DNA from: Bacteroidales bacterium
Lineage (GTDB): Bacteria; Bacteroidota; Bacteroidia; Bacteroidales; ML635J-15
Length of the DNA: 43,497 nucleotides
Direction: 5' to 3'
NCBI GenBank assembly: GCA_028702675.1
Contig: JAQVOJ010000012.1
Location: 1 to 43,497, forward strand
Part shown: piece by piece, positions 1 to 9,287 of the stretch
Layout: each line of letters starts with the position of its first letter
Numbering within the stretch: the first letter of the stretch is position 1
Notes under the pieces: model-generated
What the model was told of the DNA's origin: nothing
Databases searched by the model: none
What the model saw: the letters and a program-made list of their open reading frames with translations, nothing else
Program-made: the position numbers and the translations under genes

Positions 1-56
1 GTTACCGTTCATTGTAAAAAGACAACGCCAATAACAATTTTGTAGTGAATAAATAT

Positions 57-64
57 TAACTTTG
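57..64 (+). promoter_or_regulatory. Putative Bacteroidota -7 element (TAnnTTTG: TAACTTTG) for the first R-M unit
   Basis: TAACTTTG lies 22 nt upstream of the ATG at 87; no clear -33 TTTG at the usual spacing. Confidence 0.35.
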
Positions 65-86
65 TAAAATTAATCAAGATTGAAAA

Positions 87-1178
87 ATGAATATAAAAGG
101 AAAAATAACAGGCATTAAGTACAAAGTAATTTTATCGGACGACTTGAAAAATGTTGATATCAAAAAATTCGACATAAATGATGCTCCTTCAGCTTTTATA
201 CTAAAAGACAATAAACATACATTTGCAATTTCAAAATGGGTTTCACCAAAACGAACACGCTCTTACCCTTTTGAACGAGTTTTTAATACTTTGCATATTT
301 CAAAAAAAATAACTGTAATTCCAATTGTAAAAGATGAAGGAGCAAATGGTGATAGAGATTTTATTCAGTGGGACACAGTTTCTTTAATGTCTTTATTGGA
401 TGTTTTTGTAATTTTCGCATATTATGAAAAAGCAGATAAGGCAGCCCAAAAAATTACAAATCAACAATTCAATAATAAGTATGTTATTTCTAAAATCAAA
501 GAAATTGAACAATATCATAGTTCTGCATTGCATTGGAATTTACACGAACTAAACACCAATTTACATAGAGTTATTGACAAAGTAAAAACTTCTTATTCAA
601 AAATTGAAAAATTAACGGGAGTAAAACTTCACAATCCCAATGGCTTAGACAATTTTAAAGAAAAAATCGGGAAAGATGTTTCATTATTTATGGCTTTTTC
701 AAGGGGTAAAGCTGAAAAAGCTCAGTCAAGAGAGTTCGTTACTCAACAACCTAAAGAAAGCTTATCTACACTTACAAAAGCAAAAATTACAATAACAAAT
801 TATTTAGGCGGTCAATATTTTTTGACTGTAGATGAAATTTCGCTTTCAAAAACTAAGATAAGTTTAATTGAAGGAAAGCATAGCAAAAACGCTTTACTCC
901 CAAGCAAAGGAGATATAAAGGACGGTTTGTTGAAAATGATTTTATATTGCAACCTTTCAGATGTTAGTGCAAATGGAAAGAAAATTAAAAGTGAAGCTGT
1001 TTTATCATTGACTTCAACAAAACTTAAAGGTTCAATAAATTCCTCAAGTACAAAGAAAGAAATGACTAACTTTTTTGAAGTAAATAAATTTTCAAAACGT
1101 CAGATGCTGTTGGTTGAAACAATTTTTACAGAAGCAAAACGAAATAAATTTATCATTAAAATTCAGTTTTCAAAATGA
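87..1178 (+). CDS. Putative type II restriction endonuclease (PD-(D/E)XK-like), paired with the downstream methylase
   Basis: 363 aa ORF; hydrophobic strand followed by ExK (ISLIEGKHS) downstream of an Asp (TVDEIS); overlaps the adenine methylase start by 4 nt (ATGA 1175-1178). Family assignment inferred from motif and context. Confidence 0.5.
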   Translation: MNIKGKITGIKYKVILSDDLKNVDIKKFDINDAPSAFILKDNKHTFAISKWVSPKRTRSYPFERVFNTLHISKKITVIPIVKDEGANGDRDFIQWDTVSLMSLLDVFVIFAYYEKADKAAQKITNQQFNNKYVISKIKEIEQYHSSALHWNLHELNTNLHRVIDKVKTSYSKIEKLTGVKLHNPNGLDNFKEKIGKDVSLFMAFSRGKAEKAQSREFVTQQPKESLSTLTKAKITITNYLGGQYFLTVDEISLSKTKISLIEGKHSKNALLPSKGDIKDGLLKMILYCNLSDVSANGKKIKSEAVLSLTSTKLKGSINSSSTKKEMTNFFEVNKFSKRQMLLVETIFTEAKRNKFIIKIQFSK

Positions 1179-2041
1179 TAAAAAGTCCATTAAGATATCC
1201 AGGTGGTAAAAGTAGAGCTGTAAAATTAATTTCCCAGCTTATACCCGAATTTGAAGAATTTAGAGAACCATTTTTGGGAGGTGGTTCAATCTTTATCTAT
1301 GCTAAACAACGATTTCCAAACAAAAAATTTTGGGTTAATGACCTCTATTTAGAATTATATAAATTTTGGAAAATGGCACAAAAGGATGTTGATGCTTTGA
1401 TTGAAAAAATATATGAATGGAGAAATCAATTTCCTATAGGTAAGGAATTACATAAATTTTTAAATGTAAATTTGGAGGGTTTTAATGATTTAGAAAGAGC
1501 AGCCGCCTTTTTTATTTACAATAGAATTACTTTTTCAGGAACAAGTTTAAGTGGTGGTTATAGTGAACACGCTTTTTCAGGTCGCTTTACTGAAAGTAGC
1601 ATTCAACGACTTAACCAATTTGCAAAAGTTATAAACGGTTCTACAATTACAAATTTTGATTATGAAGAATTAGTAAAAGAAAAGGGTGAAAATGTATTTA
1701 TTTTTCTTGACCCACCTTACTATTCAGCTACAAAATCTGCTTTATATGGAAAAAATGGGAATTTACACAAATCATTTGACCATATAAAATTTGCCGAAAC
1801 AATGCGAAATTGCGAACATAAATGGCTAATTACTTATGATGACAGCAAATACATAAGAGATTTATTTTCTTTTGCAAATATAATCCCTTGGGACTTAACT
1901 TATGGAATGAGAAATGTAACAGATGGTTCAGACCAAAAAGGGAAAGAATTATTTATATCAAACTATTTAGAATTTTTGCCCAAAAACCAACAACTTACTT
2001 TATTTGAACCAAAAGCGAACTATGAAAGGATAATCAAGTAA
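1175..2041 (+). CDS. D12-class (Dam/DpnM-like) DNA N6-adenine methyltransferase
   Basis: N-terminal SPLRYPGGKSRA, REPFLGGGSIF (FxGxG) and FLDPPYYS (DPPY) motifs. Confidence 0.92.
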   Translation: MIKSPLRYPGGKSRAVKLISQLIPEFEEFREPFLGGGSIFIYAKQRFPNKKFWVNDLYLELYKFWKMAQKDVDALIEKIYEWRNQFPIGKELHKFLNVNLEGFNDLERAAAFFIYNRITFSGTSLSGGYSEHAFSGRFTESSIQRLNQFAKVINGSTITNFDYEELVKEKGENVFIFLDPPYYSATKSALYGKNGNLHKSFDHIKFAETMRNCEHKWLITYDDSKYIRDLFSFANIIPWDLTYGMRNVTDGSDQKGKELFISNYLEFLPKNQQLTLFEPKANYERIIK

Positions 2042-2070
2042 ATATGAACTGAAATTAACGAGAAAAATAA

Positions 2071-2207
2071 ACAACGAAACGGTAACAAAGGCTAAAATCA
2101 AGCGGGCAGTTAGTGCTAATTTGAAGAGCAGTGCATCAAGAAACTTCATCGCAGGTTGACAGTGAATTGCTCCGAAAAGCCCGCCAGCTTTTAGCCTCAA
2201 CCGTTGT
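2071..2207. repeat. Long imperfect palindrome resembling an integron attC site or cassette-boundary repeat
   Basis: Left arm ACAACGAAACGGTAACAAAGGCTAAAATCAAGCGGGC (2071-2107) pairs imperfectly with right arm GCCCGCCAGCTTTTAGCCTCAACCGTTGT (2179-2207); about 137 bp overall. Confidence 0.6.
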
Positions 2208-2258
2208 GTTTCATGCGAAGAAGACCGTGCAAAATTGAAATGCCTCGTTAAAATTGAC

Positions 2259-2266
2259 TATTTTTG
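2259..2266 (+). promoter_or_regulatory. Putative Bacteroidota promoter for the second R-M unit (TTG-N21-TATTTTTG)
   Basis: TATTTTTG matches TAnnTTTG; TTG at 2235-2237 is 21 nt upstream; ATG of the next gene at 2287. Confidence 0.45.
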
Positions 2267-2286
2267 TAAATAAAAAAGGATTTTGA

Positions 2287-2961
2287 ATGAAAAAGAAACT
2301 AACAATTAAAACACTAAAAAAAGCTGCACAAGATTTTTGCGATAAAGAATCTACTTATTCCAACAAAGACCTTTATGGCGTTACTGATGGTAAAGCAGTA
2401 GGCACTTATATCGAACATAAGTTTCAAAAATATCTGGATGAAAATTATGAGTATGAAAAGGGTTCGTCTGCAAAAGGAATTGATTTGCCAAGTGATGATA
2501 TTTTAACAGATATAAAAGTTACTTCAATAAAACAACCTCAATCTTCTTGTCCGTTTAAAGATGCAAAACAAAAAATATTTGGATTAGGATATAATATACT
2601 TGTTTTTGTTTACGAAAAAACTGACGACCCAGAGCGTGGAACTGCAATTCTTGATTTTCTTAGTTGTTCCTTTCTTGAAAAAGGCAGAACAGCAGATTAT
2701 ACCACAACATACAGAATAAGATAAATGGTAAAAGATGGAGCAATTAAAGAAGATATAATTGCCTATCTAAATGACAAAAATATTCCAGCTGATGATATTA
2801 CATTAAGTCAAATTGCAGATAGTATAATAACAAAAATCCCTGAACAGGGGTATTTGACAATTTCTAATGCCATACAATGGAGGCTTTAGTATGCAAGAGT
2901 AGTTTATTTGACAGATAAAATTAATGGCATATCAAAATTAGTTGACAAAGTTAACAAATGA
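2287..2961 (+). pseudogene. Restriction endonuclease-like gene interrupted by two in-frame stops (TAA 2722-2724, TAG 2887-2889)
   Basis: Frame stays open 2287-2961 apart from the two stops; GIDLP...TDIKVTS fits a PD-(D/E)XK core; the region after the stops still reads as protein (MVKDGAIKEDIIAYLNDKNIPADDITLSQIADSIITKIPEQGYLTISNAIQWRL*YARVVYLTDKINGISKLVDKVNK); terminal TGA overlaps the methylase ATG (ATGA 2958-2961). Confidence 0.75.
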
Positions 2962-4703
2962 ACTACAATGAATTAGACATATCGCCTGTTGTTATTGATT
3001 ATTTTGCATCAAATCGTAAACATTTTTCTAATTTATCGTCATGTAATGAAGATTTAGAAAAAATGTCTGGAATTAAAACATTTTTTAATAATCAAGAACA
3101 ACTAAATCAACTTATTGAATTTGTTGCAGAAAAAAATTATATCGTATCTGAACCTAACAGAAGAGAATATGGAGATTTCCAAACTAATACTGAATTATCA
3201 TTAAAATCAGTTGATTATATTAAGAATAATTCAAGTTTTGATTCTTTTGAATTTGTTCTTGAACCTACTTGTGGAAAGGGCAGTTTTATAATTGCGTCAC
3301 TTAGAGAAATATCAAATATTAAAAAAATAATAGGCATAGAGATTTATGAACCATACATTTGGGAAACAAAGTTCAAAATATTAGAACTTTTCATAAAAAA
3401 TCTTAATCTATCAAAGCCAAGCATTGAAATTATACATGATAATGTTTTTGACTTCGATTTTGAAAAATTATCAAAAGAAACAAAATCATTAAAAACATTA
3501 GTAGTTGGAAATCCTCCTTGGGTAACAAATTCAGAATTAAGTTCGATAGATTCAAAAAACTTACCTAAAAAATCAAATTTCAAAAAGCATAATGGGTATG
3601 ATGCAATAACAGGAAAAGGAAATTTTGACATTGGTGAATATATATCCCTTTTAATGTTAAAGCATTTCTCTTCTCATATAGGATGTTTTGGTTTCTTAGT
3701 TAAGAACTCAGTTGTTAAAACCCTGATTTTTGACCAAAAAAATAATAAGTTTCCAATTGGTTCAATAAAGAAATTAACTATTGATGCGAAAAAAGAATTT
3801 AATGTTTCTGTTGACGCATGTTTATTCTATTCCGAATTTAATAAACAAGCTTCAATTACATGTAATGATATAGATTTCTATTCATTAAAAGATAATAGAG
3901 TTTTTGGATGGGTTGGAAATAATTTTGTTTATTCTGTAATAGATTACAAGAAAGCGAATGATATTGACGGTAAATGTCAATTTGTATGGAGACAAGGCAT
4001 CAAACATGATTGTTCTAAAGTAATGGAAATTGAAAAACATAATGGGCATTACATAAATGGATTAAATCAAGAATTTACAATTGAAAATGATTTGGTTTAT
4101 GGATTATTAAAGAGTTCTGATTTAAAACATACGGAAACAAATCGTTATCGTAAACTAACAATAGTAACACAAAAGAAAATTGGTCAAGAAACTAACTATA
4201 TAAAACATTCATACCCACAAACTTTTGAATACTTAGATAAAAACAGAGAATTTTTTGATAAAAGAAAATCTTCAATTTATAAAGGCAAACCAAGTTTCTC
4301 AATATTTGGAGTTGGCGATTATTCATTTATGCCATATAAAGTCGCCATTTCAGGTATGTATAAAAGAACTCTTTTTACTCTCATTACTAATGAAGACGGC
4401 AAACCTTTGATGCTTGATGATACATGTTACTTTATAGGTTTTAAAGAAAAACGTTTTGCTCAAATTGCATTGTATTTGCTTAATCATTATCATACCCAAC
4501 AATTCTTAAAAGCAATCGTATTTCCAGATTCAAAAAGGCCTGTTACAAAAGATGTATTAATGCGTATAGACATAGTTAAATTGTATAATTTATTTGATTA
4601 TTCATCTGTAGCTAATGAAGTAGAAGTTTCGTTAAATGATTGGAATGAATTTGGATGTAAAATAAATTCCAAAACAGAAATGAAGCAAATAAAATTATTT
4701 TGA
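2958..4703 (+). CDS. N6-adenine DNA methyltransferase of a type II R-M system
   Basis: 581 aa; SAM-binding EPTCGKGSFI and catalytic VVGNPPW motifs; long C-terminal region consistent with target recognition. Confidence 0.88.
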   Translation: MNYNELDISPVVIDYFASNRKHFSNLSSCNEDLEKMSGIKTFFNNQEQLNQLIEFVAEKNYIVSEPNRREYGDFQTNTELSLKSVDYIKNNSSFDSFEFVLEPTCGKGSFIIASLREISNIKKIIGIEIYEPYIWETKFKILELFIKNLNLSKPSIEIIHDNVFDFDFEKLSKETKSLKTLVVGNPPWVTNSELSSIDSKNLPKKSNFKKHNGYDAITGKGNFDIGEYISLLMLKHFSSHIGCFGFLVKNSVVKTLIFDQKNNKFPIGSIKKLTIDAKKEFNVSVDACLFYSEFNKQASITCNDIDFYSLKDNRVFGWVGNNFVYSVIDYKKANDIDGKCQFVWRQGIKHDCSKVMEIEKHNGHYINGLNQEFTIENDLVYGLLKSSDLKHTETNRYRKLTIVTQKKIGQETNYIKHSYPQTFEYLDKNREFFDKRKSSIYKGKPSFSIFGVGDYSFMPYKVAISGMYKRTLFTLITNEDGKPLMLDDTCYFIGFKEKRFAQIALYLLNHYHTQQFLKAIVFPDSKRPVTKDVLMRIDIVKLYNLFDYSSVANEVEVSLNDWNEFGCKINSKTEMKQIKLF

Positions 4704-4879
4704 AAAGCACGAAAATACAATAAATAGGAATATGTGCGGTGTCTCGTCCTAAATAAGCAAAAGCACATGAGGAATATGTGAAATATAAATAGTTAACGAA
4801 AAATAAGTTGTTCGAAGTTGAAAAGCATTTTTCGGAACAAATAACAGACACGACTAAAAAATTGGAAAAAAAAGTAATG

Positions 4880-6322
4880 CTATTTTGACAAAACAAACTT
4901 ATCATAAAGAAATAAAACTACAACAGTAGCAATACCTATTCCGGTAAAAACCATCCAAATATTCCCTGGTTTGTATGTGTTCCAAAGATATTCTGTTATG
5001 CCTGCATTGTCCATGTTTAGAACTTCAGAGGCTTTTGCGAACAAATCGTTTTGAGTAAAACTATCGCTTAATTCAGGTACTATTATTCCTTTCGACTTTA
5101 AATCGAATTGTAGTAGACTTACTTTATCAGACATTTTTTGGTAAACATTTCCGCTTAACAGCCCTGCAAAAAAATTACCCCCTGCCATTGGTAAAAAACT
5201 ACACCCCATATATAATGCGACTTTGTCTTTTGGTGCAATACGTCCGATATATTCCGAAATTTTGGGGGAACTTGCCATTTCACCAAGTCCAAAAACTAAA
5301 ATTGTAACAAACAAATACATAGGGTTACTAAACATAAAAGTAAGACCTATACCAATACTGGCGACAAAAAAACCGCCTATCATGGCATGGAGTGGTTTAA
5401 GTTTCATAATTGCATACGAAATCAAAACCTGAAACAAAACTATGTACATTGCATCAATATTTGTTAGCATTTCGGGGTTTATAGCTCCTTGCCCGTTGCT
5501 TACTTTTTCGGCAAACCAAGGCCAAATGCTGTACAATGTATCGTAAACAATGCTTGTATCCATCCATTGGTCAATAAATACGGGTAGGGTGTAAAACAAC
5601 TGGTTGTACATAGTCCAGAATCCGATAATGATAATCAGAAAAAATAAAAACTTACGGTCGCTAAGAGCAAGTAATATATTTTTGAAAACAATTTTAATTG
5701 AATCAGCGAGGGATGTATTATTTTGTTCTCGGGCAGGTTCTTTAAAGAATATTAAAACCAGCAATAAGTTAATCAGTATTACAGTGGCACTCATTAAAAA
5801 CACTAGGTTCCAGCTACTACTACGCAATTTACTGGCGAAAATAGGACCAATAAAAGCGCCAAGATTTACCATCATATAAAAAATACCGAAACCCATAGAG
5901 GAGGTTTCCTTAGTTGTAGTTTTTGCAATACATGCAGAAATAACAGGTTTAAACAATGCTGCACCAATTGCCAGAAATATGAATGCTAAGAATACAGCAT
6001 AATAAGAACTTAAATATCCCATTAATACATATCCTAAAGCCATAACAATATAAGCTGTTATAAGGACTTTCTTGTATCCGAATTTATCGGCAATGGCACC
6101 GGTAATTACAGGCAAAAAATATAGCAACGCCACCACGGTTCCCATCATTATGCCTTTTTGTGCTTGTGTAAATCCCAAAGCTCCAGTATCAACCGAACCA
6201 GTTAAATATAGAGCTAAAATCATAAACATACCGTACCACGCCCATCTTTCGAAAAGCTCCATTGTGTTTGATATCCAAAAAGTTTGAGGATATTTCTGCA
6301 ATACTTTAAAGAATTTAGGCAT
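4880..6322 (-). CDS. Proton-dependent oligopeptide transporter (POT/PTR family MFS)
   Basis: 480 aa multi-TM protein; N-terminal SNTMELFERWAWYGMFMILALYL and GYKKVLITAY motifs typical of POT. Confidence 0.9.
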   Translation of the reverse strand: MPKFFKVLQKYPQTFWISNTMELFERWAWYGMFMILALYLTGSVDTGALGFTQAQKGIMMGTVVALLYFLPVITGAIADKFGYKKVLITAYIVMALGYVLMGYLSSYYAVFLAFIFLAIGAALFKPVISACIAKTTTKETSSMGFGIFYMMVNLGAFIGPIFASKLRSSSWNLVFLMSATVILINLLLVLIFFKEPAREQNNTSLADSIKIVFKNILLALSDRKFLFFLIIIIGFWTMYNQLFYTLPVFIDQWMDTSIVYDTLYSIWPWFAEKVSNGQGAINPEMLTNIDAMYIVLFQVLISYAIMKLKPLHAMIGGFFVASIGIGLTFMFSNPMYLFVTILVFGLGEMASSPKISEYIGRIAPKDKVALYMGCSFLPMAGGNFFAGLLSGNVYQKMSDKVSLLQFDLKSKGIIVPELSDSFTQNDLFAKASEVLNMDNAGITEYLWNTYKPGNIWMVFTGIGIATVVVLFLYDKFVLSK

Positions 6323-6330
6323 AACTTAAA

Positions 6331-8481
6331 CTATAAGTGGTCTTTGAAGTATCGTGTTACCATTTGCATTAAATGAATTCTGTCGTAGCCCCTCACATTG
6401 TGCTCGTGTGTAGGGTAAACAAAATAATCGGGTAAGGTGCCGGCTTCTATACATGCTTGCAGAAATGCTTGACTATGTTGCCAAACCACTACGGGATCTT
6501 GTGCTCCATGAATGATTAATAATCTGCCGGTAAGTTTATCTGCTTTATTTAATAAGCTTGAGCTTTCGTATCCCTCAGGATTTTGTTCAGGAGTGTCCAT
6601 ATATCTTTCGCCATACATTACCTCATAAAACTTCCAGTCTATAACAGGTCCACCAGCACAACCAACTTTAAATATATCATTATGTTCAAGCATCAGACTT
6701 GTAGTCATAAATCCGCCATAGCTCCAGCCATGTACTCCAATTCTATCCATATCAACATATCCTAAACTTTCTAACAGTTTTATGCCTTCCATTTGGTCTG
6801 CCATTTCGTGTTTACCGGCTTCTCTGTGGATAATACTTTCAAAATCCATCCCACGATTTGCAGACCCTCTATTATCGATTGTTAGCATGAGGTATCCTTC
6901 TTGTGCCATATAATATAACCAGCCTTGTGCACCTGCAAGCCATGAGTTTGTTATCAATTGGGCATGTGGGCCTCCATAAACATAAATAATCGCAGGATAT
7001 TTTTTCTTTTTTTCTATTTTGTTAGGACTAATTAAACGATAATATAAGTCGGTAGTGCCATCGGCAGCTTTAATTGTCCCAATCTTACATTTAGGCATAT
7101 CTACTTTTTCAAGCGGATTACTTGAATCAAGCAATACAGCAACTTCTTTGCCCTCGTTATTGAAAATTACATAACGATTTGGTGTATCAATACTGCTGTA
7201 AGAATCTATTATAAAACTTCCGTCATCACTAATTAAAGCATTATGAGTACCCGGTTGATTGCTAATACGCTTGATTTCACCTGAGTTTATATCAACGCAA
7301 TAAATATCAAAGTCAATCGGAGTTTCTTTATTAGCCTGAAAGAATAATTTGTTCCCATCTTGACTTATTTTAATCAATTCTGTAACTTCGTAATTGCCTG
7401 ATGTTAATTGCTTTAGCATTTCTCCCTTAGTGTTGTATAAATACAAATGATTATATCCGTCTCGTCTTGATTGCCATACAAATTTATCAGTAGTATTTGG
7501 AAGAAATACAGCAGGATATTGAGGCTCTACATATTTGCTGTTTTTTTCTTCGAATAAGGTTTTTACAAACTTCCCGCTAGTGGCATTGTAGCAGTTAAAC
7601 TCCATGTGATTTTGGTCTCTGTTAAGTTCTGCAATATAAATATACTTTTCATCAGGGCTCCAGCTTAGATTTGTGAAATATCTATCTTTTATTTCTTTTG
7701 CATTAAGCGTAATAGTCTTTTGGGTTTCTATATCATAAACCATTACTTGAACTTCTTCACTTATCATTCCAGACATAGGATATTTAATCATTTCGGGTAA
7801 TGCTACTCGTTTTGTAATATCAACTAGCGGATATTCGCTAACTTGTCCTTCATTATTACGATAAAAAGCCAGTTTATTGCCCTTGGTACTCCAGAATGTC
7901 CCTTTTTCGATGCCAAATTCACGTCTGTGAACTTCTTTACCATAACTTATATTTAAATCCCTTTCGTTAGTTATATCAATAAATTCACCATTATTATTAA
8001 TTAATCTTAAATTATTACCTTGAGTAAATGCACAAATAGCTTGTTTTGGATTATAATCGAAATTTTCTGCCGAATCGGGAAACTTAATTTCACTAACAAT
8101 TGAATTTGCTTTAAAGTTATATACAAAGTCAGAATTATCTTTTCTGAATTTTATGGTACTTGCATCCATCCATGATATTCTAGGAAAACGCTTTAATTCT
8201 TCAGCTCCAAAACCTTTAAGAGCAGAATTTAAACTATCTAATTCTAACAATGTTTCACTACTTTTAGCACCTGGTTGCTGTTGTTTAAGTGCATCTTTCT
8301 CGGTAAAAGTAAAAAAATCACTATTTGGTCGCCATTGTAAATTACTAATATATTCTGGATAGTATTTTGTGTATAAGCCAACTACGGCATCTTCAATACT
8401 AAGTTTCTCATTATCCTGCGAAAAAACAGGAAAAAACATTAAAAGAAATGAACATACAACTAATATCCGCTTCATAATCAT
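6331..8481 (-). CDS. S9 family peptidase, dipeptidyl peptidase IV-like
   Basis: Signal peptide, beta-propeller N-terminus, C-terminal catalytic GVHGWSYGGFMT (GxSxGG), Asp and His in GAQDPVV / THEHNVRG. Confidence 0.92.
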   Translation of the reverse strand: MIMKRILVVCSFLLMFFPVFSQDNEKLSIEDAVVGLYTKYYPEYISNLQWRPNSDFFTFTEKDALKQQQPGAKSSETLLELDSLNSALKGFGAEELKRFPRISWMDASTIKFRKDNSDFVYNFKANSIVSEIKFPDSAENFDYNPKQAICAFTQGNNLRLINNNGEFIDITNERDLNISYGKEVHRREFGIEKGTFWSTKGNKLAFYRNNEGQVSEYPLVDITKRVALPEMIKYPMSGMISEEVQVMVYDIETQKTITLNAKEIKDRYFTNLSWSPDEKYIYIAELNRDQNHMEFNCYNATSGKFVKTLFEEKNSKYVEPQYPAVFLPNTTDKFVWQSRRDGYNHLYLYNTKGEMLKQLTSGNYEVTELIKISQDGNKLFFQANKETPIDFDIYCVDINSGEIKRISNQPGTHNALISDDGSFIIDSYSSIDTPNRYVIFNNEGKEVAVLLDSSNPLEKVDMPKCKIGTIKAADGTTDLYYRLISPNKIEKKKKYPAIIYVYGGPHAQLITNSWLAGAQGWLYYMAQEGYLMLTIDNRGSANRGMDFESIIHREAGKHEMADQMEGIKLLESLGYVDMDRIGVHGWSYGGFMTTSLMLEHNDIFKVGCAGGPVIDWKFYEVMYGERYMDTPEQNPEGYESSSLLNKADKLTGRLLIIHGAQDPVVVWQHSQAFLQACIEAGTLPDYFVYPTHEHNVRGYDRIHLMQMVTRYFKDHL

Positions 8482-8528
8482 TAATTTTGAATTTTTATGC
8501 AGTAAAGATAATTTTAAACAATTTATAA

Positions 8529-9278
8529 TTGAAACATTTAAATATTTCTTTAAGATTTTTAATATATTTTACCCTATTAGTTTTTGCATGCAAAAGGGTT
8601 GAAACTAATTATAGTAAGCAAACAGTAGTTTGTCCCATTGGTATGAATTTATATCAGCGACAAGCTTTGCCTGTATTAGAACGTAAATTATTGATTAGCG
8701 GATTAGTAAATATTCAGAATTATTGTCCCGATATTATTGTTGATTTAAAATATAGTTCCGAAGATAATTTTATTGGAATAAATCTTTATGGAAATTTAAA
8801 AAATGCCTATTTGCAGAAAGAGGCTTGCGAAAAGCTTTGTCATGCTCAAAATATTTTAAACAATTATAGCGAATACCTTTCATTGATTGTATTCGATGCT
8901 GCCAGACCCGTAAGTGTTCAACAAAAAATGTGGGATATGGTGGAAGTACCGGAGCAAATTAAGCATTGGTATGTTGCAAATCCCCAAAAGGGAAGTATTC
9001 ATAATTATGGAATGGCTGTAGATGTTAGTATTATTAATAAAAATGGCGAGTTGTTAGACATGGGTACAGATTTCGACTATTTTGGCGAACTTGCATATCC
9101 CGGTAAAGAATACTATTTTTTTGAACGAGGTAAATTAGATAGTATTCAGGTTCAAAATAGAGAATTATTATACAGAATTATGAGTGAGGCAGGGTTTTAT
9201 GTGTCAAAAACAGAATGGTGGCATTATAATGCAGCATCACTAAATTATGCTAAATCAAAATATAAAATTATTAAATAG
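8529..9278 (+). CDS. D-alanyl-D-alanine dipeptidase (VanX / M15D family), probable lipoprotein
   Basis: VFDAARPVSVQ, GSIHNYGMAVDVSI, EWWHYN zinc-peptidase motifs; N-terminal hydrophobic segment ending LVFAC. Confidence 0.85.
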   Translation: MKHLNISLRFLIYFTLLVFACKRVETNYSKQTVVCPIGMNLYQRQALPVLERKLLISGLVNIQNYCPDIIVDLKYSSEDNFIGINLYGNLKNAYLQKEACEKLCHAQNILNNYSEYLSLIVFDAARPVSVQQKMWDMVEVPEQIKHWYVANPQKGSIHNYGMAVDVSIINKNGELLDMGTDFDYFGELAYPGKEYYFFERGKLDSIQVQNRELLYRIMSEAGFYVSKTEWWHYNAASLNYAKSKYKIIK

Positions 9279-9287
9279 ATTTGTAGG

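Noticed and set aside
2000-2200. 66-aa minus-strand ORF
   Set aside because: Overlaps the methylase end and the palindrome; product of inverted-repeat sequence with no coding signal
2722-2889. Stop-codon readthrough or alternative genetic code explaining the two in-frame stops
   Set aside because: All other genes use TAA, TAG and TGA as normal terminators; simple nonsense mutation is more economical
3344-3631. 95-aa minus-strand ORF inside the methylase
   Set aside because: Antisense shadow of a well-supported CDS; the same applies to 12534-13088, 9500-9922, 24309-24746 and 29600-30124
4612-4905. 97-aa minus-strand ORF at the methylase 3' end
   Set aside because: Overlaps two well-supported genes and repeat-like spacer; low-complexity hydrophobic translation
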